Source: Palsa-1033 sp963735455 (GTDB lineage Bacteria > Chloroflexota > Limnocylindria > Limnocylindrales > CSP1-4). From it: a stretch of DNA of 64,000 nt. The translations under genes were made by a program, and so were the position numbers. The DNA lies in assembly GCA_963735455.1 (NCBI GenBank), contig CAVTKZ010000002.1:496001-560000 (forward strand), given 5' to 3'. Within the stretch, counting starts at the first letter, position 1; every line of letters starts with the position of its first letter. The notes under the pieces were generated by a model. The model had not been told where the DNA came from. It worked only from the letters and a program-made list of their open reading frames with translations, and searched no databases. This document shows, one piece after another, positions 23,475 to 30,840 of the stretch.

Positions 23475-23542
23475 CGGCGCACAGGGCCCCTCGCCGGGGG
23501 CCGCCTCGCTACCGAATCGAAACCAGGAAGGATCGCCGCCAT
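23471..23542 (-). CDS. candidate 23-codon Arg-rich leader peptide of argC
   Basis: Small ORF starting with ATG 9 nt after the argC -10 box and ending in a TGA that overlaps the argC GTG by 4 bp. It encodes 23 residues, MAAILPGFDSVA then RRPPARGPVRR; five of the last eleven residues are Arg. A GC-rich 6-bp hairpin lies inside it. Position, coupling and Arg content fit a leader peptide that senses arginine supply. The alternative is a real N-terminal extension of ArgC broken by a sequencing error. No direct evidence of translation. Confidence 0.4.
   Translation of the reverse strand: MAAILPGFDSVARRPPARGPVRR
23485..23502 (-). promoter_or_regulatory. hairpin within the argC leader ORF
   Basis: Perfect 6-bp stem GGCCCC/GGGGCC with a 6-nt loop, just before the last Arg codons of the leader ORF. 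Could pause ribosomes or polymerase. There is no U tract. Confidence 0.3.
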
Positions 23543-23545
23543 GAC

Positions 23546-23559
23546 CGCATGACTATACA
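23546..23559. promoter_or_regulatory. ARG box 1 (ArgR operator)
   Basis: CGCATGACTATACA matches the TGAATAATTATTCA-type ARG box at 9 of 14 positions, including both half-site cores. It overlaps the argC -10 hexamer. Confidence 0.7.
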
Positions 23560-23581
23560 TTGCCCTCGCATAGTCATGCAA
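23552..23581 (-). promoter_or_regulatory. argCJBRG promoter
   Basis: Minus-strand -35 TTGCAT (23576-23581), 18-bp spacer and -10 TATAGT (23552-23557). Both elements lie inside the two ARG boxes, so bound ArgR would block RNA polymerase. Confidence 0.68.
23567..23580. promoter_or_regulatory. ARG box 2 (ArgR operator)
   Basis: CGCATAGTCATGCA also matches the ARG-box pattern at 9 of 14 positions. It lies exactly 21 bp from box 1, the helically phased spacing of paired ARG boxes in enteric bacteria, and overlaps the argC -35 region. Confidence 0.7.
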
Positions 23582-23640
23582 GATAGCCGTCAGGCCAGCC
23601 CACGCTGAATTGGTACTAGTCCTAGCGAACTAGTAGGAGT

Positions 23641-23646
23641 TACAAT
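23641..23646 (+). promoter_or_regulatory. candidate -10 of the DUF4395 gene
   Basis: Plus-strand TACAAT in an unusually AT-rich pocket. It is preceded at 23616-23634 by two ACTAGT palindromes 8 nt apart, a possible operator. Confidence 0.35.
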
Positions 23647-23723
23647 TCGTGCTCGGACCGGCTCGAGAGGCGAGCCGCAACACGCGAACAGCGACCGTCA
23701 GCCGCTCCAGGAGCACGTTTTCG

Positions 23724-24242
23724 ATGCCAGCTTCCATTCCCCAGGGTGCCGCCGCCGGGCTGCCGCCCGCCCGGATGATCGACCCGCGCGGCCACCGTTT
23801 CGGGGCCGGCCTGTCGGCGATCCTGATCGCTGCCTCGTTCCTGCTCAACCAGCCCCTCGGGGTGGCGCTCGCCTTCCTGTCGATCGGGATCAGTGGCGCG
23901 TTCGGCCTGAAGTACTCGATCTACGGCGCGATCTGGCGCCGGGTCGTGAAGGCCGCCCACCTTGGCCCGCCGACCGAGATGGAGCACGAGTACCCGCCGC
24001 GCTTCGCCCAGGTCTTCGGGAGCGTGGTCCTGGCCGTCGCCCTGATCAGCTTCGGCCTCGGCCTGCCGCTCGTCGGCTGGCTCCTGTCGGGCGCGGTCGC
24101 TGCCCTCCAGACCCTGCTCGCCGTGACCGGCTTCTGCCTCGGCTGCCGGCTCTACTTCCTGCGCTGGTGGGTCCCCAGCCAGGTCACCCGCCTGTGGACC
24201 CGCGGCGCAAGCTCGCCGAGGACTCCGCTCCGCTACAGCTGA
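23724..24242 (+). CDS. DUF4395-type membrane protein
   Basis: 172 residues with four hydrophobic helices (ILIAASFLLNQPLGVALAFL, GISGAFGLKYSIYG, SVVLAVALISFGLGLPLVGW, LLAVTGFCLGCRLYFL). The closing TGFCLGCRLYF carries the paired cysteines typical of DUF4395, a family often found with thiol-redox genes; OsmC and thioredoxin reductase lie just downstream on the other strand. The ATG at 23724 is preferred because the TACAAT box at 23641 would start transcription inside a possible upstream GTG at 23649. Function unknown; a redox role is inference. Confidence 0.68.
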   Translation: MPASIPQGAAAGLPPARMIDPRGHRFGAGLSAILIAASFLLNQPLGVALAFLSIGISGAFGLKYSIYGAIWRRVVKAAHLGPPTEMEHEYPPRFAQVFGSVVLAVALISFGLGLPLVGWLLSGAVAALQTLLAVTGFCLGCRLYFLRWWVPSQVTRLWTRGASSPRTPLRYS

Positions 24243-24280
24243 GCCAGGGCGCCGATCCTGCCGCGGGCCGCTGCTGGCCG

Positions 24281-24378
24281 GGTCGAGGCGACGGCCGGAG
24301 CTCGCCCGCCGGTACGTGCCGGCCCGGTCGAGGCGACGGCCGGAGCTTGCCGGCCCGGTCGAGGCGCCGGCCGGAGCT
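24281..24378. repeat. three copies of a 22-bp direct repeat
   Basis: GGTCGAGGCGACGGCCGGAG followed by CT occurs at 24281-24302 and 24326-24347, and with one mismatch at 24357-24378. Start-to-start spacings are 45 and 31 bp. Confidence 0.75.
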
Positions 24379-24391
24379 CGCCGGCCAATCC

Positions 24392-24550
24392 TGGGACGAA
24401 TGTCGCCGGGGGACGCACTACCTAGGTGTCGGACGTTTCGGACGCCAATCGCAGCGTTCGGTCGTGCTTGGCTTCGGCTAATAGCCCTCGTTCAACCCCG
24501 GAATCGGCGATCCGTAGCCTTTAGTGCGCCTGGTGGCGACATTTGTCCCA
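24392..24550. mobile_element. candidate MITE or insertion-sequence remnant
   Basis: The two ends are imperfect inverted repeats: 23 of the first 29 bases match between TGGGACGAATGTCGCC... at the left and the complement TGGGACAAATGTCGCC... at the right, both continuing to GCACTA after a variable gap. The interior has no coding capacity. Composition is more AT-rich than the flanks. No target-site duplication is obvious at the ends of the inverted repeats. Confidence 0.45.
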
Positions 24551-25203
24551 ACCCGGGTCGGATCTGAAGGTCCAAAACCTCGGCGATCGCCGCGGCCGCC
24601 GTGGGCCGTGGGGCCGCGGGCGCCGCGGCCCGCTCCGGACCCGGGCGCCTCCCCGGACCCCGGCCCGCGCCAGACCCCGGGCCGCGGCCTGGGCGCCGAT
24701 CCTGCTAGGCGTCGGGCTTGAGCAGGTCGGGGCGGCGGTACGGGACCGGTCACGATCACCTCGCCGAACTCGTCGAGGGGCCGCGCCCCGGTCCGGACCA
24801 GGTGGTAGGCGTGGTGGACCGCGGTCGCGCCGGCCGACAGCATCGCGTTGACCGGGCAGTACTTCGTGGCCGACAGCTCGATCGAGCGGCGCAGCGCCTC
24901 GACCTCGACGCCCGAGCCCACGACCTCGTGGACGACGTCGATCCGGGTGAAGACCTGGGGATAGCCGTCGCGCTGGTCCCCCCGGACGTGGATGTCGTAG
25001 CGATCGAAGGACTGCCGCTTCTTGGCCAGGATCGATACGACGTCCATCGCCGTGCAGCTGGCCAGGGCGGCCAGGACCACCTCGGTCGGGCCGGGGGCGG
25101 TCTGGTCCGCGCCACTGTCAAAGTCGACCGGGAAGCCGCTTCCGGTGGCAGCCGTGAAATGCATCCCGGCGTCGTTGTGGACGGCTACGTTCTTGATCGT
25201 CAT
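24478..25203 (-). CDS. OsmC/Ohr family peroxiredoxin (C-terminus uncertain)
   Basis: The OsmC fold occupies residues 1-150: TAPGPTEVVLAALASCTAMD holds the first redox Cys and SATKYCPVNAML the second. Such proteins reduce organic hydroperoxides. The open frame continues another 85 Pro/Arg/Gly-rich residues into the repeat patch. One surplus base near 24745 would instead give the natural ending VPYRRPDLLKPDA with TAG at 24705-24707, a normal-sized protein of about 165 residues. The ATG overlaps the ABC transporter stop (ATGA), and thioredoxin reductase lies two genes upstream, which fits a thiol-dependent peroxidase. Confidence 0.83.
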   Translation of the reverse strand: MTIKNVAVHNDAGMHFTAATGSGFPVDFDSGADQTAPGPTEVVLAALASCTAMDVVSILAKKRQSFDRYDIHVRGDQRDGYPQVFTRIDVVHEVVGSGVEVEALRRSIELSATKYCPVNAMLSAGATAVHHAYHLVRTGARPLDEFGEVIVTGPVPPPRPAQARRLAGSAPRPRPGVWRGPGSGEAPGSGAGRGARGPTAHGGRGDRRGFGPSDPTRVGTNVATRRTKGYGSPIPGLNEGY

Positions 25204-27155
25204 GCCGCCGATTCTCCGCCCGGGACGTCGCCCAGGAACTGCTCGCGGTAGAGCCGGGCGTAGAGGCCATCCTGGGCGACGAGCTCGGCGTGGCTGCCCC
25301 GCTCGACGATCCGGCCGCGCTGGTAGACGAGGATCCGGTCGGCGCGCAGGATCGTCGACAGGCGGTGAGCGATGGCGATCGTGGTCCGACCCTCCATCAG
25401 CCGCTCGAGGGCGGCCTGGATCAGCCGCTCACTGACCGTGTCGAGGGCCGACGTGGCCTCGTCCAGGATCAGGATGCGGGGGTCCTTGAGCAGGACCCGG
25501 GCGATCGCGATCCGCTGCTTCTCGCCGCCCGACAGCTTGTAGCCGCGCTCGCCGACCATCGTGTCGTAGCCGTCGGGCAGCTCGGTGATCCGATCGTGGA
25601 TCGCCGCCGCGCTCGCGGCCGCGACCAGCTCCTCGTCGGTCGCCTCAGGCCGGGCGTAGCGCAGGTTGTCCCGGATCGACGCGTGGAAGAGGTACGTCTC
25701 CTGGGTCACGAAGCCGATCGTCTCGCCCAGCGAGGCGAGGGTGATCCGGCGGATGTCGCGACCGTCGATCTCGACCGAGCCGGCATCCACGTCGTACAGC
25801 CGCGGGATCAGGTAGGTCGTGCTGGTCTTGCCGGCGCCCGACGGTCCGACCAGGGCGACCAGCTCGCCCGGTCGCGCCTCGAAGTCGATGCCCTCCAGGG
25901 CGAAGCCCGCCGCCTGGAGCTCCGCGGGGGCGGCCGCGGCCGGGGTCGCGCCCTCGGCGTCAGGGTCGGCCTCGTCGCCCCGCCGCTCCTCGAGCTCGAA
26001 GGCTCGCTCGGACGGGACCGCCGCCGCCGGGTAGCGGAACCAGACGTCCCGGAAGCGGACCCCGCCGGCGACGGCCCGCGGGTCGAGCGCGACGGCATCC
26101 GGCGCGTCGACGATCTCCGGGTCGAGGTCGAGGTATTCGAAGATCCGGTCGAAGAGGGCCAGCGAGCCCTGGATCTCGACTTGCACGTTGAGCAGCGCGC
26201 CGAGCGGGAAGAAGAGCCGGCTCTGGAGGGTCGTGAAGGCCACGATCTGGCCGATCGTCGGGGCGCTCGGGTCGTGGCTGATCGCCAGCACGCCGGCGAG
26301 GTAGTAGACGAAGGCCGGGGTGATGCTGAAGATCGTGCCGATGATCATGAAGAACCAGCGCCCGACCATCGCCTGCCGGATCTGGAGGACGGCCAGCTTC
26401 CGGTTGAGGCCGTTGTAGCGGGCGATCGAGGCGGCCTGCTGGCCGAACGTCTTGGACAGGAGCATGCCGCTCACGCTGAGGGTCTCCTCGGTCGCCGCCG
26501 ACAGGTCGGCCATCGACTTCTGGGTCTCGCTACTGACCGCCCGCCGGACCTTGCCCACCCGGTAGGTCAGGTACAGGAAGAAGGGCAGGACGCCGACCGA
26601 CAGGACGGTCAGCCGCCAGTCGATCAGGACCATCGCCACCAGGGTGCTGACCGCGGTGGCCACGTTGCTGGTCAGGTTGGCGGCCGTGTCGGTCACGACC
26701 GACTGGATCCCGCCGACGTCGTTGGCCAGCCGGCTCTGGATCTCGCCGGTCCGGGTCTCGGTGAAGAAGCGCAGGGGCAGCCGCTGGAGGTGCGCGTAGA
26801 GCGCGTTGCGGAGGTCCTGCATGACGTTCTGGCCGACCTTGTTGTTGAGGTAGGCCTGGCCGACCCCGATCAGTCCCGAGCCGATCGGGATCGCGATCAT
26901 CAGGCCGACATACAGGTTCAGCTTGAAGAAGTCGCGATTGGGAATCGCGTCGTCGATCAGGCGCTCGAGCAGGAGCGGGTTGACGATGCCCAGCAGGCTG
27001 GTCAGCAGGATCGCGCCGCTGACGATCGCGACCTGGGCCTTGTACGGCGCGAAGAACACGGCGATCCGGCGGACCGTCCGGTTGCGCCGGGCAGGCGGCA
27101 GGCGCCGGGCCGGCTCCTCGCCCCGCCGGAAGGCGCCGCGTGCCCCGAAGGCCAT
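25200..27155 (-). CDS. ABC exporter, fused permease-ATPase
   Basis: 651 residues, half-transporter acting as a dimer. Residues 30-325 form the six-helix exporter domain; the ATPase domain follows, with Walker A GPSGAGKTS, signature LSGGEKQRIAIARVLL, Walker B ILILDEATSAL and switch His in AIAHRLST. An Ala/Glu-rich acidic insert of about 35 residues sits between the first strand of the ATPase domain and Walker A. The family exports lipids, peptides or drugs; the substrate is unknown. It lies 22 bp after trxB and overlaps OsmC, so it is probably in the same transcript. Confidence 0.92.
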   Translation of the reverse strand: MAFGARGAFRRGEEPARRLPPARRNRTVRRIAVFFAPYKAQVAIVSGAILLTSLLGIVNPLLLERLIDDAIPNRDFFKLNLYVGLMIAIPIGSGLIGVGQAYLNNKVGQNVMQDLRNALYAHLQRLPLRFFTETRTGEIQSRLANDVGGIQSVVTDTAANLTSNVATAVSTLVAMVLIDWRLTVLSVGVLPFFLYLTYRVGKVRRAVSSETQKSMADLSAATEETLSVSGMLLSKTFGQQAASIARYNGLNRKLAVLQIRQAMVGRWFFMIIGTIFSITPAFVYYLAGVLAISHDPSAPTIGQIVAFTTLQSRLFFPLGALLNVQVEIQGSLALFDRIFEYLDLDPEIVDAPDAVALDPRAVAGGVRFRDVWFRYPAAAVPSERAFELEERRGDEADPDAEGATPAAAAPAELQAAGFALEGIDFEARPGELVALVGPSGAGKTSTTYLIPRLYDVDAGSVEIDGRDIRRITLASLGETIGFVTQETYLFHASIRDNLRYARPEATDEELVAAASAAAIHDRITELPDGYDTMVGERGYKLSGGEKQRIAIARVLLKDPRILILDEATSALDTVSERLIQAALERLMEGRTTIAIAHRLSTILRADRILVYQRGRIVERGSHAELVAQDGLYARLYREQFLGDVPGGESAA

Positions 27156-27177
27156 CAGCCCGCGTCCTGGACGGCGG

Positions 27178-28341
27178 TCACCCCTGGGCGGCCGCGGCCG
27201 GCGTGGCGGTTCGCCCGGCGTGCATCTCCAGCCAGCGCTCGGCGTCGATCGCCGCCTTGCAGCCCTCGCCGGCGGCGGTGATCGCCTGGCGATAGCGGTG
27301 GTCGTGGACGTCGCCGGCGATGAACACGCCCTCGATCTTCGAGCCGGTCTCGTCGTGGACCCTCAGGTAGCCCATCTCGTCGACGTCGAGGACGTCCTGG
27401 AAGAGGTCGGTGTTGGGCTTGTAGCCGATCGCCACGAACAGGCCGTCGAGGGCCAGCTCGCGGCGCTCGCCGGTATCCGTCCGGCGCAGCCGGAGCCCTT
27501 CGACATGGCCTTCGCCGAGGACCTCCTCGACCGAGGTGTTCAGCTCGACCTCGATCTGGGGGTGGGCAAAGGCGCGATCGACCATGATCCGGCTGGCCCG
27601 CAACCGGTCGCGCCGGTGGAGGAGGTGGACCTTGGTCGCGAAGCGGGTCAGGAAGAGGGCTTCCTCGAGCGCCGTGTCGCCGCCGCCGACGACGGCGATC
27701 TCCTTGCCCCGGAAGAAGAAGCCGTCGCAGGTCGCGCAGGCGCTGACGCCCCGGCCGCGCAGGCGGGTCTCGCTGTCGAGGCCCAGCCACAGGGCCGACG
27801 CCCCGGTGGCCACGATCACCGCGTCGGCGCGGTACTCGGTGCCCCTGGCCCACGCCCGGAAGGGGCGGCTGCCGAAGTCGATCCGGTCGACGTCGACATC
27901 GACGATCCGGCTGCCGAAGCGCTCGGCCTGGGCCCGGAAGGCGGCCATCAGCTCGGGTCCCTGGATCCCGTCCGGGAAGCCGGGGTAGTTCTCCACGTCG
28001 CTGGTGATCATCAGCTGGCCACCCGGCGTCGAGCCGGCCAGGACGATCGGCTCGAGGTTGGCCCGGGCGGCGTAGATCGCCGCGGTCAGGCCGGCCGGGC
28101 CGGAGCCGAGGATCAGGACCTTGCTCTCGATCGGCCCGCCGGCCGGCTCGAGCGGCTGGTCCGGGCCGCCGCCCAGGCTCGTTGCCTCGGGGGCGAAGGC
28201 GATCGGGGAGCCGATGAAGCTGATCGGGGTGGCCGGCGCGAAGGCGATCGGGCCGGTCGCCGCCGGTTGGCTGGACGCCGGACTGAGCGGCTGGCTGGGC
28301 TCCGAAGCGGGTCCCGGCCGGCTCGCGGTGTTGTCTGTCAT
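27178..28341 (-). CDS. trxB: thioredoxin reductase with N-terminal extension
   Basis: 387 residues. The core starts near residue 72 with the FAD loop LILGSGPAGLTAAIYAARA and shows the redox-active CATCDG, the NADPH loop VVGGGDTALEEALFL and the C-terminal GVFIAGDV, so it is a complete low-molecular-weight NADPH:thioredoxin reductase. The first 70 residues are a Pro/Ala/Ser-rich extension with a repeated PIAFAP motif (two copies, with a related PISFIG between them), absent from typical enzymes of about 310 residues. The ATG at 28341 is fixed by a TACGAT hexamer 6 nt upstream. No trxA is adjacent. Confidence 0.92.
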   Translation of the reverse strand: MTDNTASRPGPASEPSQPLSPASSQPAATGPIAFAPATPISFIGSPIAFAPEATSLGGGPDQPLEPAGGPIESKVLILGSGPAGLTAAIYAARANLEPIVLAGSTPGGQLMITSDVENYPGFPDGIQGPELMAAFRAQAERFGSRIVDVDVDRIDFGSRPFRAWARGTEYRADAVIVATGASALWLGLDSETRLRGRGVSACATCDGFFFRGKEIAVVGGGDTALEEALFLTRFATKVHLLHRRDRLRASRIMVDRAFAHPQIEVELNTSVEEVLGEGHVEGLRLRRTDTGERRELALDGLFVAIGYKPNTDLFQDVLDVDEMGYLRVHDETGSKIEGVFIAGDVHDHRYRQAITAAGEGCKAAIDAERWLEMHAGRTATPAAAAQG

Positions 28342-28347
28342 TGCCTC

Positions 28348-28353
28348 ATCGTA
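28348..28353 (-). promoter_or_regulatory. -10 element, leaderless promoter of trxB
   Basis: Minus-strand TACGAT, then GAGGCA, then the ATG at 28341. It separates trxB-ABC-osmC as a possible own transcript from the F420 genes upstream. Confidence 0.58.
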
Positions 28354-28406
28354 CCACTCAACCGATACTCCCTGGGGGTATCCATCGGGACGCCACCCCG
28401 GCCCGC

Positions 28407-29303
28407 CTACAGGTCCCGGACGTGGCTGATCACGTCCCGCCCGATCACCTCCAGCGGGCTGAGCTCCTCGACGTCGGCCAGGCTCATGATCACGTGCTGG
28501 ACACCGGCGTCGGCCAGCTCGCCGAACTGGTCGACGATCCGGGCCGGGGCCGTCCCGCCGCTCGATGCCCCGGTCCGGACCCGGATGTCGACCAGGTTCG
28601 AGCGCTCGATCTCCTCGTAGTCCCGGCCGATCCGCTCGCAATGCTCGCGCAGGACGGCGTACTTGTGGGCGACCCGCGGCCCGTCGCCGAAGACATTGGT
28701 GGCATCGGCGTACTGGGCGACGAGGCGCAGCGTCTTCTGCTCGCCACCGCCGCCGATCATGATCGGGGGATGGGGCCGGGTCAGGGCCTGGGGTGAGTTG
28801 AGCAGCCGGCTGGCCTGGTAGTGGCGGCCGGCGAAGGCCCCCTCCGTGCCCCGCTCTCCGGTCCACAGGGCATGAGTGATCTGGAGCATCTCCTCGAGCA
28901 TCTCGAAGCGCACGCCGAGGGGCGGCATCGGAAAGCCCAGGCCCCGGCTCTCCTCCTGGTTCCAGGCGGCGCCGATGCCCAGCCAGGCCCGCCCGCCGGA
29001 CAGGACGTCGAGGGTGGTGGCCGTCTTGGCCCACAGGCCGGCCGTCCGGTAGTGGATCCCGCCGACCATCAGGCCCAGCCGGGCGCGGCTGGTCAGGCCG
29101 GCCAGGAAGCCCAGGGTGGTCCAGCCTTCGAGCATCGGGTCGGTCGCCGGGCCGACGCCCCGGATCTGGAAGAAATGGTCCATGACCCAGATCGAGTCGA
29201 AGCCGGCGTCCTCGGCAGTTCGGGCGATGCGGGCCAGCGTCGGCCCGATCTCGGCCGGCCCGCCGGGCCACTTGAAGGCATCGATCTGGAGGCCGATCTT
29301 CAC
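28407..29303 (-). CDS. F420-dependent LLM-class oxidoreductase
   Basis: 298 residues, bacterial luciferase-like TIM barrel. MKIGLQIDAFKWPGG, GFDSIWVMDHFF, SRARLGLMVGGIHYRTAG and HPPIMIGGGGEQKTL are the usual landmarks of the F420-using branch. Its position directly after cofE supports F420 rather than FMN as cofactor. Substrate unknown. An unusually long gap of 69 bp separates it from cofE, and a GGGAGG ribosome-binding motif lies upstream of the ATG. Confidence 0.85.
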   Translation of the reverse strand: MKIGLQIDAFKWPGGPAEIGPTLARIARTAEDAGFDSIWVMDHFFQIRGVGPATDPMLEGWTTLGFLAGLTSRARLGLMVGGIHYRTAGLWAKTATTLDVLSGGRAWLGIGAAWNQEESRGLGFPMPPLGVRFEMLEEMLQITHALWTGERGTEGAFAGRHYQASRLLNSPQALTRPHPPIMIGGGGEQKTLRLVAQYADATNVFGDGPRVAHKYAVLREHCERIGRDYEEIERSNLVDIRVRTGASSGGTAPARIVDQFGELADAGVQHVIMSLADVEELSPLEVIGRDVISHVRDL

Positions 29304-29372
29304 GCGCTTGGGCTCCCTCCCGGGCGAGCCCCTGCCCGCCTCGAAGCGACAGCGTAGCGGGCAGCGTCGAAA

Positions 29373-30182
29373 CTAGCGGAAGAGGTCCCACTCGGACGGG
29401 ATCAGGGCCTCCCGGATCGAGCCTGCACCGAGCGTCGGCCGCGCGCCGCGGACGATCGCGACCGGCCGCCCGGCGACCTTGCCCAGGGTCAGCTCGGCCG
29501 CCGAGGCGATCTCGTCGGCGACCGCCCGGACCGTCGAGCTCATCGTCCGGCCATCGGCGTCGCCGGTCCCGCGCAGGTCCTCGAGGGGCAGCATCCCGGC
29601 CAGCCCGATCGCCACGTCGACGATCCCCCAGCGCCACGGCCGCCCGAAGCTGTCCGAGATGATCACCGGCAGGTCGATCCCCAGCCGGCCGGCCAGCCCG
29701 CTCCGGAGGGCGGCCGCCGAGCGATCCGGGTCCACCGGCAGGAGGGTCACGATCGAGCCACTGGCCGGGCCGACGTTCGAGGCGTCCACGCCTCCGTTGG
29801 CGCACACGAAGCCATGGCTCGTTTCGGTGATCAGGACACCGTTCGCCATCCGGACCACCCGGCGCGCCTCGCGCAGGACGACCTCGACCTGGCGCGGGTC
29901 ACGCTGCCAGCGCTCGGCGAAGTCGATCGCCTCGGGCCGCGGCTCGACCGTCGTCAAGTCGACGATCGCACCCTCGGCCTTGGACACGACCTTCTGGGTG
30001 ACCACGATCACGTCGTCCGGGCGCAACGGGCCGAAGCCCGCCCGGGCGGCCAGCAGGCGCTCGATCGCGCCGGCGATCAGGCCGGCCAGGTCGTCGCCCG
30101 GCCGGACCTCGGGAATCCCCTCGAGGGCGACGACCGTCAGCTGGCCGGCGCCATCCCCGGACGGGACCAGGTCAGCCGCCAT
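29373..30182 (-). CDS. cofE: coenzyme F420-0:L-glutamate ligase
   Basis: 269 residues. Adds glutamate residues to F420-0 with GTP. The family is recognised by DDVIVVTQKVVSKAEG, the metal-site region ETSHGFVCANGGVDASN and the SDSFGRPWRWGIVDVAIG block. There is no C-terminal nitroreductase-like FbiB domain, so this is the single-domain CofE form. The start overlaps the end of cofC by 11 bp. Order on the minus strand is cofD, cofC, cofE. Confidence 0.93.
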   Translation of the reverse strand: MAADLVPSGDGAGQLTVVALEGIPEVRPGDDLAGLIAGAIERLLAARAGFGPLRPDDVIVVTQKVVSKAEGAIVDLTTVEPRPEAIDFAERWQRDPRQVEVVLREARRVVRMANGVLITETSHGFVCANGGVDASNVGPASGSIVTLLPVDPDRSAAALRSGLAGRLGIDLPVIISDSFGRPWRWGIVDVAIGLAGMLPLEDLRGTGDADGRTMSSTVRAVADEIASAAELTLGKVAGRPVAIVRGARPTLGAGSIREALIPSEWDLFR

Positions 30183-30837
30183 GGGCCGGGTCGAGGAGGC
30201 CGCGCTCCTCGGCCAGGGTCAGGTCCTCGGGCAGGTCCAGGTCGAGGCTGAGCGGGCCCTCGACCTCCAGGCTGAGCGCGCCGGCCGCGTGGGCCGCGGC
30301 CTGGTGAGCCGCCCGACTGTCGCTCCCGAAGGCGACCCGGATCGCGTCCGGCGGGCTCAGCAGGAGGGCGTTCGTCCCCCGGCCGTGGCGGTCCGGGACG
30401 ACGACCACGATCGCTCGCGCCCGGGAGGCCGCCGACGCGGCGGTCGCCAGGATCTCGGCGATCGACGTGTCGCTGATCGAGGGCAGGTCGCCGGCCAGGA
30501 CCAGGACCGCCGTCGCGCCATCGGCGCGGGCCTCGGCGACGGCTGCCTCGAGTCCCTCGTTGAGGCCTTCGCCGCGCTGCCTGACGACCCGTGCCCCGTA
30601 GCCCGCCGCAAGCTCGAGGATCGCCGGATCAGGGCTGACCACGAGGGTTGCCGCGATCTCCGCCACGAGGCCGGTCGCGGCCAGCGTTCGCTCGAGTAGC
30701 AGCCGGACAAGGTCCTGGCGCTCCTCGGCATCGAGCGCCCCACCCAGCCGGCTCTTGGCTCCCTCCAGGGCCCGGACCGGGACGATGGCCACGAGCCGGC
30801 GCAGGTCGGCGCCCGGCTGCATCGAGCGGGTGGTCAC
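30172..30837 (-). CDS. cofC: phospholactate/phosphoenolpyruvate guanylyltransferase
   Basis: 221 residues, nucleotidyltransferase fold. LVAIVPVRALEGAKSRLGGAL is the GTP-binding start, VLVLAGDLPSISD the metal-binding strand, and DRHGRGTNALLLSPPDAI the CofC/FbiD signature. It makes the guanylylated three-carbon donor for F420. Archaeal enzymes prefer 2-phospholactate and mycobacterial FbiD phosphoenolpyruvate; the sequence alone does not settle which applies here. It lies 3 bp after cofD. Confidence 0.92.
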   Translation of the reverse strand: MTTRSMQPGADLRRLVAIVPVRALEGAKSRLGGALDAEERQDLVRLLLERTLAATGLVAEIAATLVVSPDPAILELAAGYGARVVRQRGEGLNEGLEAAVAEARADGATAVLVLAGDLPSISDTSIAEILATAASAASRARAIVVVVPDRHGRGTNALLLSPPDAIRVAFGSDSRAAHQAAAHAAGALSLEVEGPLSLDLDLPEDLTLAEERGLLDPAHGG

Positions 30838-30840
30838 CGG

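Larger units (their letters stand above)
24243..24704. other. 462-bp repeat-rich stretch without a convincing gene
   Basis: Holds three 22-bp direct repeats, a 159-bp element with imperfect terminal inverted repeats, and a GC-rich low-complexity block (about 24590-24690). It is bracketed by an exact 15-bp direct repeat, GGGCGCCGATCCTGC, at 24247-24261 and 24691-24705. The open frame that extends OsmC through this region is Pro/Arg/Gly-rich and unlikely to be a real domain. Confidence 0.6.

Noticed and set aside
24281..24378. CRISPR-like array from the three 22-bp repeats
   Set aside because: Only three copies, unequal spacing of 45 and 31 bp, spacers made of related GC-rich repeats, and no cas genes.
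24478..24704. C-terminal 85 residues of the OsmC frame as a new domain
   Set aside because: Pro/Arg/Gly-rich low complexity, overlapping a repeat element; a one-base shift gives a natural OsmC ending and stop at 24705.
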